From contig JAIRQO010000050.1 in NCBI GenBank assembly GCA_031256435.1, forward strand, positions 1-38,272: a stretch of DNA of 38,272 bases, written 5' to 3'. The notes below the pieces were generated by a model that made no database searches, was not told where the DNA came from, and saw nothing but the letters and a program-made list of their open reading frames with translations. Positions 23,647-31,297 of the stretch are shown here, piece by piece (position 1 is the first letter of the stretch; each line of letters opens with the position of its first letter). The DNA is from Cellulomonadaceae bacterium (lineage in GTDB: Bacteria; Actinomycetota; Actinomycetes; Actinomycetales; Cellulomonadaceae). Made by a program: the position numbers and the translations under genes.

Positions 23647-24260
23647 GGCAGCGTGACCTCCACCGTGTCCGTTGCGCCAGCAAAGTGCGGCGAGGAATAC
23701 GCTAACGAGTAGGTCACCACGCCCCGCGTCAAACCGGAAATCCGCAGTGCTCCACAATAGGTCACGGTGGCATCAGGGGCTGCTTCCGTTGTTGTGGTGA
23801 CCTCGCCCTCAGGCGTCGTCACCGTGAGAACACACTCGCCACCAGGATCAAGGACGGGAATCTGGCCCTCCACCACAAAGTCCCCAGCGTCTACACCCGC
23901 CCATGAGACGAAGGGCGTGACGGTCCGTGGAGTTGGCGAACTGTTCGTGCTCGCTCCCCCGTTTTCATCAGCATCGGAACCCTCATCACCATCGGAGCCC
24001 TCGTCAGCATCAGGGACGGCTCTGTCATCATCAACAATCCAGGCATCATCAACAATCCAGGCATCATCCATCGTCGGGGACTCCGAAGCCTCAGGATCAC
24101 CCTCACCAGCCTCGCCCTGACTGGCAACTACGGGAACAACCTGCGCGGAGGCATCAGACGGCAATGGCTGGCTCCCCGCACAACCGCTCATCGCACCGAC
24201 CAGGAGGGCAGCGGTCACACCGAGGGCGGCAACTCCCAGGTTGCCCAACGATTTCTTCAT
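23643..24260 (-). CDS. Lipoprotein with acidic repeat linker and Ig-like domain
   Basis: A 205-residue lipoprotein: signal peptide with lipobox MSGC (Cys27), an acidic linker containing DDAWIV in tandem and DADEGSDGDEGSDADE, then an approximately 95-residue beta-rich domain with two cysteines (ECVLTV…TYCGAL), resembling a small Ig-like fold. The acidic linker may bind cations or span the wall. It is the first gene of a two-gene operon; its stop overlaps the start of the ChW-repeat protein by 4 bp, suggesting the two work together at the cell surface. Confidence 0.75.
   Translation of the reverse strand: MKKSLGNLGVAALGVTAALLVGAMSGCAGSQPLPSDASAQVVPVVASQGEAGEGDPEASESPTMDDAWIVDDAWIVDDDRAVPDADEGSDGDEGSDADENGGASTNSSPTPRTVTPFVSWAGVDAGDFVVEGQIPVLDPGGECVLTVTTPEGEVTTTTEAAPDATVTYCGALRISGLTRGVVTYSLAYSSPHFAGATDTVEVTLP
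24003..24070. repeat. 18-bp in-frame repeat encoding DDAWIV
   Basis: The word ATCATCAACAATCCAGGC occurs twice in tandem from about 24028 and is followed by a diverged third copy (ATCATCCATCG). Its period of 18 bp keeps the lipoprotein frame, so the linker can lengthen or shorten without a frameshift. Confidence 0.75.
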
Positions 24261-24550
24261 GGCCCCAGGGTAGGAAAAATCCTCAACCCGAGCGCCTCAA
24301 CCCGCGCTTCGTTGCCACCTTGTAACCCGAACTCCTGTCCCGCTCATCGCCTTGTGTTTGTCCTCCGAGCATCGTCCTGATGCCGTGTTAAGCATCGCGA
24401 GGACCTGCGCATCACCCCCTGTTCGCGTGCCCCGGTTTCATCGTTCCCCCATTGGGTCTCCGCCGCCCGACCTGGGCTTTCATACCCTGTCATCAGGCCC
24501 CATACTCCTTGTTCGAATGGTGTTGTAAATAGTATGTTACCCTTTGATAA

Positions 24551-24566
24551 CAGAACTCGTGTTCGA
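24551..24566 (+). promoter_or_regulatory. LexA-type SOS box upstream of the HNH gene
   Basis: CAGAACTCGTGTTCGA matches the actinobacterial LexA consensus TCGAAC-N4-GTTCGA at 10 of 12 defined positions, with the inner GAAC-N4-GTTC complete. It lies 34 bp before the ATG of the DUF222/HNH gene, close to a TAAACT −10-like hexamer (24589–24594). That hexamer is 6 nt before the ATG and there is no ribosome site, so the transcript is probably leaderless. A second half-site (TTGTTCGAA) lies near 24511. The rest of the gap 24261–24550 shows no gene. Confidence 0.65.
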
Positions 24567-24600
24567 GTCTGATGCGGACTTCTGGTGCTAAACTGGCGCC

Positions 24601-26412
24601 ATGGACATCACACCGGCACCGAAAATCTTGCGCACGAGCGCAGCGTGCGGGTGTGGTCTACCTGATTGCGCTTCTGATGATGCGTCGTGGGCAGCCAGCC
24701 TGGAATTTCTTACTGCGCCCGACGAGTTTGTGGCGGGTCCGCAGCTGGAGCCTGACGTGGTGCTTGACGTACCCGCGTGGCTCGACGACATGCCCACCCC
24801 CACTGAAGTACCGCTATACGTTGACGCAGAAGCGCACAATTCCGCATATCAACCTGCCACTAGCAGGTCATCAAATGTCCTCCAAGATATACGCGCTTTG
24901 GGTCAAGCCTTGACTTCATCACCATTACCTCAGTCTCCCCAGGCGTTGATTGCCCTGGTGGAGGCGTGTGAGCGGTTGAAAGCTCAGGCCTTCGGTCTGC
25001 AAGCGGCTGCCGTGGTGGAGTTCCAGCGTATGCAGAAAGCAGCCGATGCAGCGGCCGGAAAACCCGCGCGGGATCAGGGCCGGGGAGTGACCCGGCAGAT
25101 CGGGCGAGCCTGCAAGGCCAATGAGACGTTCGCCGCAACGATGCTGCGCAACGCCACCATCCTGACCTCCCAGATGCCTGGCCTCTACCACGCAATCACC
25201 ACGGGCCTGATATCAGAACGTAAAGCGGGGATCATTATTCGCGAAGCCCGCGCATTGCATGACGCCCCGTATTGGCTCGTTGACCAACCTGTTCCCATTC
25301 AATCCATGACCATGATCGATCAACGTCTCACAGGGGACGCTAGTGCGCTAGAGTCCACGAGCAATGCTGGGCTGACCACCTTGAAACGACGCGTACGCGC
25401 GATGGTGGAAGAACTTCACCCCGTTGATGCTGAGGAACGGTTCCTCGTCGAAAAACATGCTTCATCCTATGTTGACGTACGAGACATTGGGCATGGCATG
25501 AGTGAGCTTGTTGCCCGCATGGAAACTACCCAAGCAGCTACCATCTACACCACCCTCGAAAGCCTCACCACCGCCGCAAGCCTTGAAGCACGCGAACACC
25601 ATCCCCACGAACCTCACGGCCTGGCGATGACCACCGCACTGTTTGAACTTGTCACCGGGCAGTTGGAAGACTCCCCCGCCGTCACCATTGACCTCGTTAT
25701 CTCCGATGAAACACTCCTCGCCGGTGGGGATGACCCCGCCATCGTCCTTGCCAACAACGCCCGCAAGAACGTAGGAACCATCCCCGCCCACGTAGCCCGC
25801 GTCATGATCGCCAACGCTATCGACGCAGGCAGCGCTTGGCTTCAGAAGCTTTACGCCAACCCCAACGGCACCCTCATTGCCGCGTCCTCCAAGGAACGCT
25901 TCTTCCCACCAGGACTCGGGAAAGTCATCCGCCTCCGTGACCACGGAACGTGCCGAGAACCTGGATGCAACGCCGCCATCAAGCACATGGACCACATCAC
26001 ACCCTGGAAGAACACGGGCCCCACCACCTTCACCAATGGCCAAGGCCTTTGCGTGCGCCACAACCACAACAAGGAGGCACATCGCTGGCGGTCAACCCCC
26101 ATCATCGATTCCCAGACAGCAGCCCCCCACATCACCACCACCGATCCCTTCGGGAACACCACCACCTGTTCACCACCCCCGTTACCCATTCCCTCCCATC
26201 ACCACCCCTGCACACCCGCGTGCCACGAACACCACACCACCGTGAAGAACAGGACCACTACCCGCCTGAGGCCAGGCCAACGCCAAGACCCTGACGTTGC
26301 CGATATGGTCGAACTCGAACACCACCTCACCACATGGCCCCGCACCCACCCGCCCATGACGTCAACAATGACCGCAGGCGTACGATCGGGTCGGGTACCA
26401 ATCCCTGCCTAG
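24601..26412 (+). CDS. DUF222 / 13E12-family HNH endonuclease-like protein
   Basis: A 603-residue protein of the actinobacterial 13E12 (DUF222) family, many copies of which occur per genome. The N-terminal 100 residues are variable. The DUF222 region runs from about 105 to 400, with FGLQAAAVVEFQ and a long helical stretch. The HNH nuclease motif is near 440–500: RDHGTCREPGC … HMDHITPWKNTGPTTFTNGQGLCVRHNHNKE, with both CxxxxC and the histidines. A Pro/His-rich tail follows. ATG 24601 is most likely read without a leader. The stop codon shares CTAG with the stop of the convergent next gene. A DNA-damage link is suggested by the SOS box. Confidence 0.88.
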   Translation: MDITPAPKILRTSAACGCGLPDCASDDASWAASLEFLTAPDEFVAGPQLEPDVVLDVPAWLDDMPTPTEVPLYVDAEAHNSAYQPATSRSSNVLQDIRALGQALTSSPLPQSPQALIALVEACERLKAQAFGLQAAAVVEFQRMQKAADAAAGKPARDQGRGVTRQIGRACKANETFAATMLRNATILTSQMPGLYHAITTGLISERKAGIIIREARALHDAPYWLVDQPVPIQSMTMIDQRLTGDASALESTSNAGLTTLKRRVRAMVEELHPVDAEERFLVEKHASSYVDVRDIGHGMSELVARMETTQAATIYTTLESLTTAASLEAREHHPHEPHGLAMTTALFELVTGQLEDSPAVTIDLVISDETLLAGGDDPAIVLANNARKNVGTIPAHVARVMIANAIDAGSAWLQKLYANPNGTLIAASSKERFFPPGLGKVIRLRDHGTCREPGCNAAIKHMDHITPWKNTGPTTFTNGQGLCVRHNHNKEAHRWRSTPIIDSQTAAPHITTTDPFGNTTTCSPPPLPIPSHHHPCTPACHEHHTTVKNRTTTRLRPGQRQDPDVADMVELEHHLTTWPRTHPPMTSTMTAGVRSGRVPIPA

Positions 26413-27185
26413 AGGAAGGACAATTTGGATTCCCTTGCGCGCTTCAACTCGGAGAACTGGGGGAAACTCGCCAAGGCTACGGCGCCGTCGAAGACGCGCA
26501 GGGCGTCCTCTCCGCGCGGGATCTTGGTCAGGACCGGGCCGAAGAAGGCCACGTCGCCCACGTGGAACGTGGGAGTGCCCACGTCATCGCCTACGGGGTC
26601 CATGCCCTCGTGGTGTGAAGCGGCCAACTCGTCGTCGTAACTGTCCTGCGTGGCGGCATCAGCCAGCGCCTCCGGAAGGCCGACCTCCGCGAGCGCCTCG
26701 CGAGACACGGCGTCAAAGTCATTGCGCATCAGTTTGTGGAGTCTGTTCCCCACGGCGGTGTAGAAGTTTGCGAATACCTCAGGTCCGTATTCCGTTTGCA
26801 CGGCTGCGGCCACGCGTCCCATGGCCAACGAACCGTCAATCCTCGCACGGTACCCTGGTGGGAGGTCCCGGCCGAGGTTCAGGTGATACAGGCTCATCAA
26901 CCGGAAGGTGAGGTTGGTGGGTCGGAGCGAGGCAACTTCCAACGCCCATCGCGAGGCAATCCATGCAAAGGGACACGTGCAATCCACGTAAAGCGTGACC
27001 GGAGGCGTGGAGTCAATCGCGTGGGCGGGGTCTGGGGCGCTGGCCGGGGCGGTAGCAGGGGCACTTGCGGAGGTCGGGGCCGTGCCTGGGGCTGGGGCGG
27101 AGGCTGGAGTGGTGGCGGTACTGGCTTGGGCAGGTGCCGGGGCAGTGTTTACAGCATTATCGCGGGTGAATCCGGGCTCAGTCAT
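26409..27185 (-). CDS. DsbA-like protein, mycothiol-dependent nitroreductase (Rv2466c) family
   Basis: A 258-residue thioredoxin-fold protein. From residue 62 it aligns by eye with mycobacterial Rv2466c, which uses mycothiol to reduce nitro compounds: SRW.LEVA, the YTAVGNRLH block, GMDPVGDDVGTPTFHVGDVAFFGPVLTKIPRGEDALRVFD and the SELKR end. The active-site stretch reads CTCPFAW (Cys69, Cys71), so the CPWC pair of Rv2466c becomes CPFA with no resolving cysteine. Residues 14–57 are a Pro/Ala/Thr-rich extension absent from Rv2466c. ATG 27185 has AAGGTGAG 4–5 nt upstream. The gene is divergent from zwf with 68 bp between starts. Confidence 0.85.
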   Translation of the reverse strand: MTEPGFTRDNAVNTAPAPAQASTATTPASAPAPGTAPTSASAPATAPASAPDPAHAIDSTPPVTLYVDCTCPFAWIASRWALEVASLRPTNLTFRLMSLYHLNLGRDLPPGYRARIDGSLAMGRVAAAVQTEYGPEVFANFYTAVGNRLHKLMRNDFDAVSREALAEVGLPEALADAATQDSYDDELAASHHEGMDPVGDDVGTPTFHVGDVAFFGPVLTKIPRGEDALRVFDGAVALASFPQFSELKRARESKLSFL

Positions 27186-27253
27186 GCCGCTCACCTTAGC
27201 GGGTCTGTGCGCTGCCTCGGTGGCAGGCAGGCCGAACGCACTACAGTGGAGAG

Positions 27254-29032
27254 GTGGACACGTTGCGGACCCCATCACTCAACGCTCCCCCGAGCACGCC
27301 TGCTGCCAGTCCCGGCACCCCTACACCCAACCAACCCAGTAACCACCCCGGTCTCACCCCCACAGGCCACGCAGCCAACCAACCCACCAGCACCACAGCC
27401 AACCAACCCGGCGCTCCCACAGCCAACCAAGCCGGCAATCCCACAGGCAGCCAAAGCACCAGCCCCACAGCCAACCAGCCCAGTAACCACCTCGGTCACC
27501 AACACACCAACCACCCTGCCAACCCTCTTCGCAACCCACAGGATTTACGCCTTCCGCGGATTGCCGGGCCGTGTGCCGTGGTGCTCTTTGGCGTGACCGG
27601 TGATCTTGCCCGCAGGAAACTCCTGCCCGCCCTGTATGACCTGGCCAATCGCGGACTCCTCCCCGCAGGCTTCGGCTTGGTGGGGTACGCCCGGCGGGAT
27701 TGGACGCTGGATCAGTTTGTGGAGCAAGTCCGCACTGCTGTGGTGGCCGGCGCTCGCACCCCGTTCCGCGAGGACACGTGGAAGCAACTCACCGAGGGCA
27801 TCCGGTTTGTGTCCGGCAATTTCTCTGACGACGAAGGCTTCATTGCCCTACGCACCACCCTGGAACAGTTGGCTGCGGACCGCGGCACGGGAGGCAACCA
27901 CGCCTTCTACCTGTCCGTGCCTCCCAGCAGTTTCCCCACGGTGATCTCCCAACTCAACACCCACGGCCTCGCGGAAGGTCCAGCGGATTCCTGGCAGCGC
28001 GTCATCATCGAGAAACCCTTTGGCAGAGACTTAGCCAGCGCCAAAGCACTCGATGCCACGGTGGAAAGCGTGTTTGATCCCGAGTCCGTGTTCCGCATTG
28101 ACCACTACCTGGGTAAAGAGACCGTGCAAAACCTCCTGGCGCTTCGGTTTGCCAACCAGATGTTTGAGCCCCTGTGGAACAGCGGCTGGGTGGACCACGT
28201 GCAGATCACCATGGCGGAGGACATCGGCATTGGTGGCCGCGCGGGCTATTACGACGGCGTGGGCGCCGCGCGAGACGTGATCCAAAACCACCTCATTCAA
28301 CTGCTCGCCTTAGTGGCCATGGAGGAGCCAGCCAACTTTGAGGCAGCGTCCTTGCGCGCAGAAAAGGTCAAGGTGCTCTCCTGTGTGCGCCTTCCCAAGG
28401 ATCTTGATGCCCACACCGCACGGGGACGCTACACCGCCTCGTGGCAGGGCGGGGAACACGTGTGCGGCTTCCTGGAGGAAGAGGGATTCAACCCCCACTC
28501 CACCACGGAAACCTTTGCCGCCATCCGCGTAGACGTGGAAAACCGCCGGTGGGCTGGGATCCCGTTCTATCTGCGCACCGGCAAACGGCTCGGCCGCAGA
28601 GTCACCGAAGTGGCCGTGGTATTCAAAAAGGCTCCCCACCTGCCGTTCGGCCCGTCCGCCTCGGCCAACGTGGGCAACAACTCGCTGGTCATCAGGGTGC
28701 AACCGGATGAAGGCGTCACCTTGCGCTTCGGCGCCAAGGTGCCGGGCACCGCCATGGAAGTGCGTGACGTCACCATGGACTTTGGCTACGGTCACGCCTT
28801 CACAGAAAACTCTCCCGAGGCGTACGAGCGCCTCATTTTGGATGTTCTCCTCGGCGATCCTCCCTTATTCCCGACGAATGAGGAAGTGGAACTCTCCTGG
28901 AAGATCTTGGATCCCGTGTTGGAGCACTGGGCGGCTGCCGGTGAACCGGACCCGTATCCTTCAGGAACGTGGGGTCCTGCCTCGGCGGATGCGATGATGG
29001 AACGTGACGGTCGAACCTGGAGGAGGCCGTAA
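27254..29032 (+). CDS. zwf: Glucose-6-phosphate dehydrogenase with repeat-rich N-terminal extension
   Basis: First enzyme of the oxidative pentose phosphate pathway, making NADPH. The core begins at NPLRNPQD (about residue 90), as in other actinobacterial Zwf proteins, with FGVTGDLARRKLLPALYDL (NADP binding) and RIDHYLGKETVQN (catalytic His/Lys). The core length of about 504 is normal. The first 88 residues are a Pro/Asn/Thr/Ala-rich tract with repeated ANQP units. No ATG, GTG or TTG codon lies in frame between the extension's start and the GTG inside GPCAVV, so the extension must be translated. GTG 27254 is used; TTG 27263 has a better-spaced GGAGAGG. The stop overlaps opcA (TAATG). Confidence 0.95.
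   Translation: MDTLRTPSLNAPPSTPAASPGTPTPNQPSNHPGLTPTGHAANQPTSTTANQPGAPTANQAGNPTGSQSTSPTANQPSNHLGHQHTNHPANPLRNPQDLRLPRIAGPCAVVLFGVTGDLARRKLLPALYDLANRGLLPAGFGLVGYARRDWTLDQFVEQVRTAVVAGARTPFREDTWKQLTEGIRFVSGNFSDDEGFIALRTTLEQLAADRGTGGNHAFYLSVPPSSFPTVISQLNTHGLAEGPADSWQRVIIEKPFGRDLASAKALDATVESVFDPESVFRIDHYLGKETVQNLLALRFANQMFEPLWNSGWVDHVQITMAEDIGIGGRAGYYDGVGAARDVIQNHLIQLLALVAMEEPANFEAASLRAEKVKVLSCVRLPKDLDAHTARGRYTASWQGGEHVCGFLEEEGFNPHSTTETFAAIRVDVENRRWAGIPFYLRTGKRLGRRVTEVAVVFKKAPHLPFGPSASANVGNNSLVIRVQPDEGVTLRFGAKVPGTAMEVRDVTMDFGYGHAFTENSPEAYERLILDVLLGDPPLFPTNEEVELSWKILDPVLEHWAAAGEPDPYPSGTWGPASADAMMERDGRTWRRP
27325..27530. repeat. Low-complexity repeat encoding the zwf extension
   Basis: The word CCACAGCCAACCA and close variants recur at about 27360, 27388, 27418 and 27466, interspersed with CAACCCAGTAACCACC (about 27337 and 27475). 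Reading-frame-neutral gain of such units would explain the variable ANQP-rich segment. Base usage is strongly C/A-biased on the coding strand compared with the enzyme core. Confidence 0.7.
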
Positions 29033-29955
29033 TGAGAATCGATTGTCCCAGCACCACGGCGTCCCTGGTGGACAAGAAACTGGTGCAACTGCGCAATGAT
29101 GGCGGGGCCGTGGCTCTGGGCCGCGTCCTCACCCTGGTGGTTCTCACCGATGAGGACGCGTTGGAAGGTGCCATTGAGGCCACTAACACGGCCTCCCACG
29201 AGCATCCTTGCCGCGTTCTCATGGTCCCGCGTGACGCGTGCCGCGCTTGCCCTGAAAACACCCCCAGGCTTGATGCTGAAATCCGCGTAGGTGGTGACGC
29301 GGGTGCGTCCGAGGTCATTGTGTTGCGCTGTCACGGCGAGTTGCAGCAACACATTCTCGAGGTCATCACGCCGTTACTGTTGCCGGACGCGCCTATCGTC
29401 GTCTGGTGGACAGGAGTGCCACCGGATTCACCCGCTGATGATTCCGTGGGCGTGATTGCCTCGCGCCGAATCACCGATTGCGCCTCCTCCGCTGATCCCG
29501 TGGCCTCCCTGCGGGATCTCGCGGCGGCGTATCAGCCGGGAGATACGGACCTGGCCTGGGCGCGCGTGACAGGTTGGCGTGGGATCCTTGCGGCTGCCAT
29601 GGACACGCCGCCGTATCTTCCCGTGGAATCCGTGGTGGTGGAAGGGCGCCTGCACGCCTCGCGTGCGCTGCTCGCTGCGTGGCTGGGCTCATGTTTGCAG
29701 TGCCCGGCCGAAGAGCAGGAAAGTGGCAGCGAACTGGGGATCACGCGGGTGGTGCTTAACCGCGCGGGCAACGCCACCATCTCATTTGAGCGTCCTGATG
29801 GCAACACCGTGACCATCCGCCAGGCGGGGATGCCGGACCGCACCATTTCCATGCCGATTCGTCCGTTGTCTGACGCCTTGATCGAAGAACTGCGCCGTCT
29901 CAGCCCGGATACCACCTATGCCGCTACGCTGGAACTGTTGGCCCGTGACCATTGA
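29032..29955 (+). CDS. opcA: Glucose-6-phosphate dehydrogenase assembly protein OpcA
   Basis: Activator/assembly factor of Zwf, found in actinobacteria and cyanobacteria. The 307-residue product has the family features RVLTLVVLTDE, HPCRVLMVPRD, the APIVVWWTG segment and the late VVVEG…RALLAAWLGSCL helix. ATG 29032 shares a base with the zwf stop (TAATG), so the proteins are made together, in line with their physical interaction in other species. Ten bases separate its stop from the upstream frame of pgl. Confidence 0.93.
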   Translation: MRIDCPSTTASLVDKKLVQLRNDGGAVALGRVLTLVVLTDEDALEGAIEATNTASHEHPCRVLMVPRDACRACPENTPRLDAEIRVGGDAGASEVIVLRCHGELQQHILEVITPLLLPDAPIVVWWTGVPPDSPADDSVGVIASRRITDCASSADPVASLRDLAAAYQPGDTDLAWARVTGWRGILAAAMDTPPYLPVESVVVEGRLHASRALLAAWLGSCLQCPAEEQESGSELGITRVVLNRAGNATISFERPDGNTVTIRQAGMPDRTISMPIRPLSDALIEELRRLSPDTTYAATLELLARDH

Positions 29956-29979
29956 GGGCCGCCCATGTCAGGAGATTGT

Positions 29980-30717
29980 ATGAACCCCAAGCCCGGCACT
30001 TCACTCGTCGTTGTCCATCCTGATGAAAACGTGCTGGCACACGCCATTGCGGCTCGTTGGCTGACGGCCATCCTTGACCTGCAATCGGTCCAACGGCCCG
30101 TCCACATGGGGTTGACGGGGGGAACGCTGGGCATCACCATGCTGGAGGCCGCCGCCGCTTCGCCGTTGCTGGACGCTGTGGATTGGACGGGTGTGCACCT
30201 GTGGTGGGGCGACGAGCGTTTCTGCCCGGTGGGTGATGCGGACCGCAACGAGGTGCAGGCTCGTGAAGCGCTGCTGGACCTGCTGGTGGAGTCCTACGGG
30301 TTGCCCGAGGCCAATATTCACGCCGTGGCGGGACCTGACGTGGTGGATTCGCCGGAAGAATCCGCTGCCCTGTGGGCAAAGGACCTGGCAGGAGTGGTTT
30401 TTGACGTGTTGATTCTTGGCATGGGGCCGGATGGGCATGTGGCGTCCCTGTTCCCTGGGCATCCCGAGTTGACCGCCACCGGCCTGACGGTGGGAGTACA
30501 TGACTCCCCCAAGCCGCCGCCCCTGCGGGTTTCGCTGACGTTTGACGCTATCCGTGCCTCACGCGAAGTGTGGATGATTGTTTCCGGCGCCGGTAAAGCC
30601 GAGAAGGCTGCTGCTGCATTGGCCTCCGACGATATTGCTCAGACGCCCGCCGCAGGCGTGTGGTGCCAAGGACGCACCCTCTGGCTCCTGGACACAGCGG
30701 CCGCGGACGCGCCGTGA
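29980..30717 (+). CDS. pgl: 6-Phosphogluconolactonase
   Basis: Hydrolyses 6-phosphogluconolactone, the Zwf product. The 245-residue DevB-type protein has the LTGGTLGITML and WTGVHLWWGDERF motifs, DADRNEVQAREALL and the FDVLILGMGPDGHVASLFPGH signature. ATG 29980 is preferred over ATG 29965 because AGGAG lies 5 nt upstream. The last codons and the stop (…ADAP*) are already inside a copy of the dispersed repeat, so that element was inserted at, or has replaced, the original 3' end. Confidence 0.95.
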   Translation: MNPKPGTSLVVVHPDENVLAHAIAARWLTAILDLQSVQRPVHMGLTGGTLGITMLEAAAASPLLDAVDWTGVHLWWGDERFCPVGDADRNEVQAREALLDLLVESYGLPEANIHAVAGPDVVDSPEESAALWAKDLAGVVFDVLILGMGPDGHVASLFPGHPELTATGLTVGVHDSPKPPPLRVSLTFDAIRASREVWMIVSGAGKAEKAAAALASDDIAQTPAAGVWCQGRTLWLLDTAAADAP

Positions 30718-30798
30718 AATCCGAGGCAATGCCGAGCTTGCTCGGGCATGGGTGAGGATGAACAAGCGTTGACGAGCGCAGCGAGGAGCACGCGCCGT
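30707..30798. repeat. Composite dispersed repeat, copy 1 (left flank)
   Basis: Two blocks in a row. Block A (30707–30756) begins ACGCGCCGTGAAATCCGAGG and contains a bulged hairpin, ATGCCGAGC-TT-GCTCGGGCAT (about 30729–30750). Block B (30757–30798) runs from GATGAACAAGCGTTGACGAG to CACGCGCCGT. Block A recurs at 32040–32089; block B recurs at 31988–32029 and 32090–32131. The pgl stop codon lies within block A. The hairpin could serve as a transcription stop after pgl, though no T-tract follows. Confidence 0.85.
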
Positions 30799-30934
30799 AA
30801 GTGGAGCGCCGGGCGAGTTCACTCTCACGTGCGTGGAGTGTCCCAGCGGTGATACCGACAGGGCATAGTAACCTTATACAGCAGTCAACAAGTGCCCTTG
30901 GTAATGATGCCTCAGGCTCAAAGGATTGATGAAA

Positions 30935-31297
30935 ATGGAAACTTCGAAGAATCGTCGCATTGCCACTGGGATGGCAACCATTGCCTTACTCGTGGGAGGA
31001 GCAATATTAGCTGGACCTGCCAGTGCAGAGGCGTGGAGTGCTACGCGTACGTGCGCACCGGGAAACACCTGCCGCACCACATCGGTGACATCGGGAACGC
31101 CAGCAACCAATCGTGCCACCGTTCACAGCCACAATAATGTGCAGTCTCAACGGTGGCCGTTGACGACGGCACGTACCACCCGGGTTTTCTCGTCCCAGAC
31201 AGGAACGGTAACAATCTTTGTTTACACCGACGGTTCGCTGCACAGCCAATCAGCAGTATGCGCCTGTACTGGTTCAATATGCGCAACTGCCGGTTAG
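30935..31297 (+). CDS. Secreted cysteine-containing small protein
   Basis: A 120-residue precursor with a clear Sec signal peptide (RRIATGMATIALLVGGAILAGPASA, cleavage before EAW) and a mature part of about 88 residues. It contains five cysteines: TRTCAPGNTC near the start and AVCACTGSIC near the end, with Thr/Ser-rich sequence between. AAGGA lies 9 nt before ATG 30935; an ATG at 30929 and a TTG at 30926 are alternatives. No family was recognised with confidence. Size, export signal and the lipoprotein gene overlapping its 3' end fit a secreted peptide factor or bacteriocin-like molecule, but this is inference from layout. Confidence 0.65.
   Translation: METSKNRRIATGMATIALLVGGAILAGPASAEAWSATRTCAPGNTCRTTSVTSGTPATNRATVHSHNNVQSQRWPLTTARTTRVFSSQTGTVTIFVYTDGSLHSQSAVCACTGSICATAG

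Noticed and set aside
24551..24575. GTTCGAGTC resembling a tRNA T-arm
   Set aside because: No acceptor, D or anticodon stems are present around it; the GAAC-N4-GTTCGA palindrome explains the sequence better as a LexA site.
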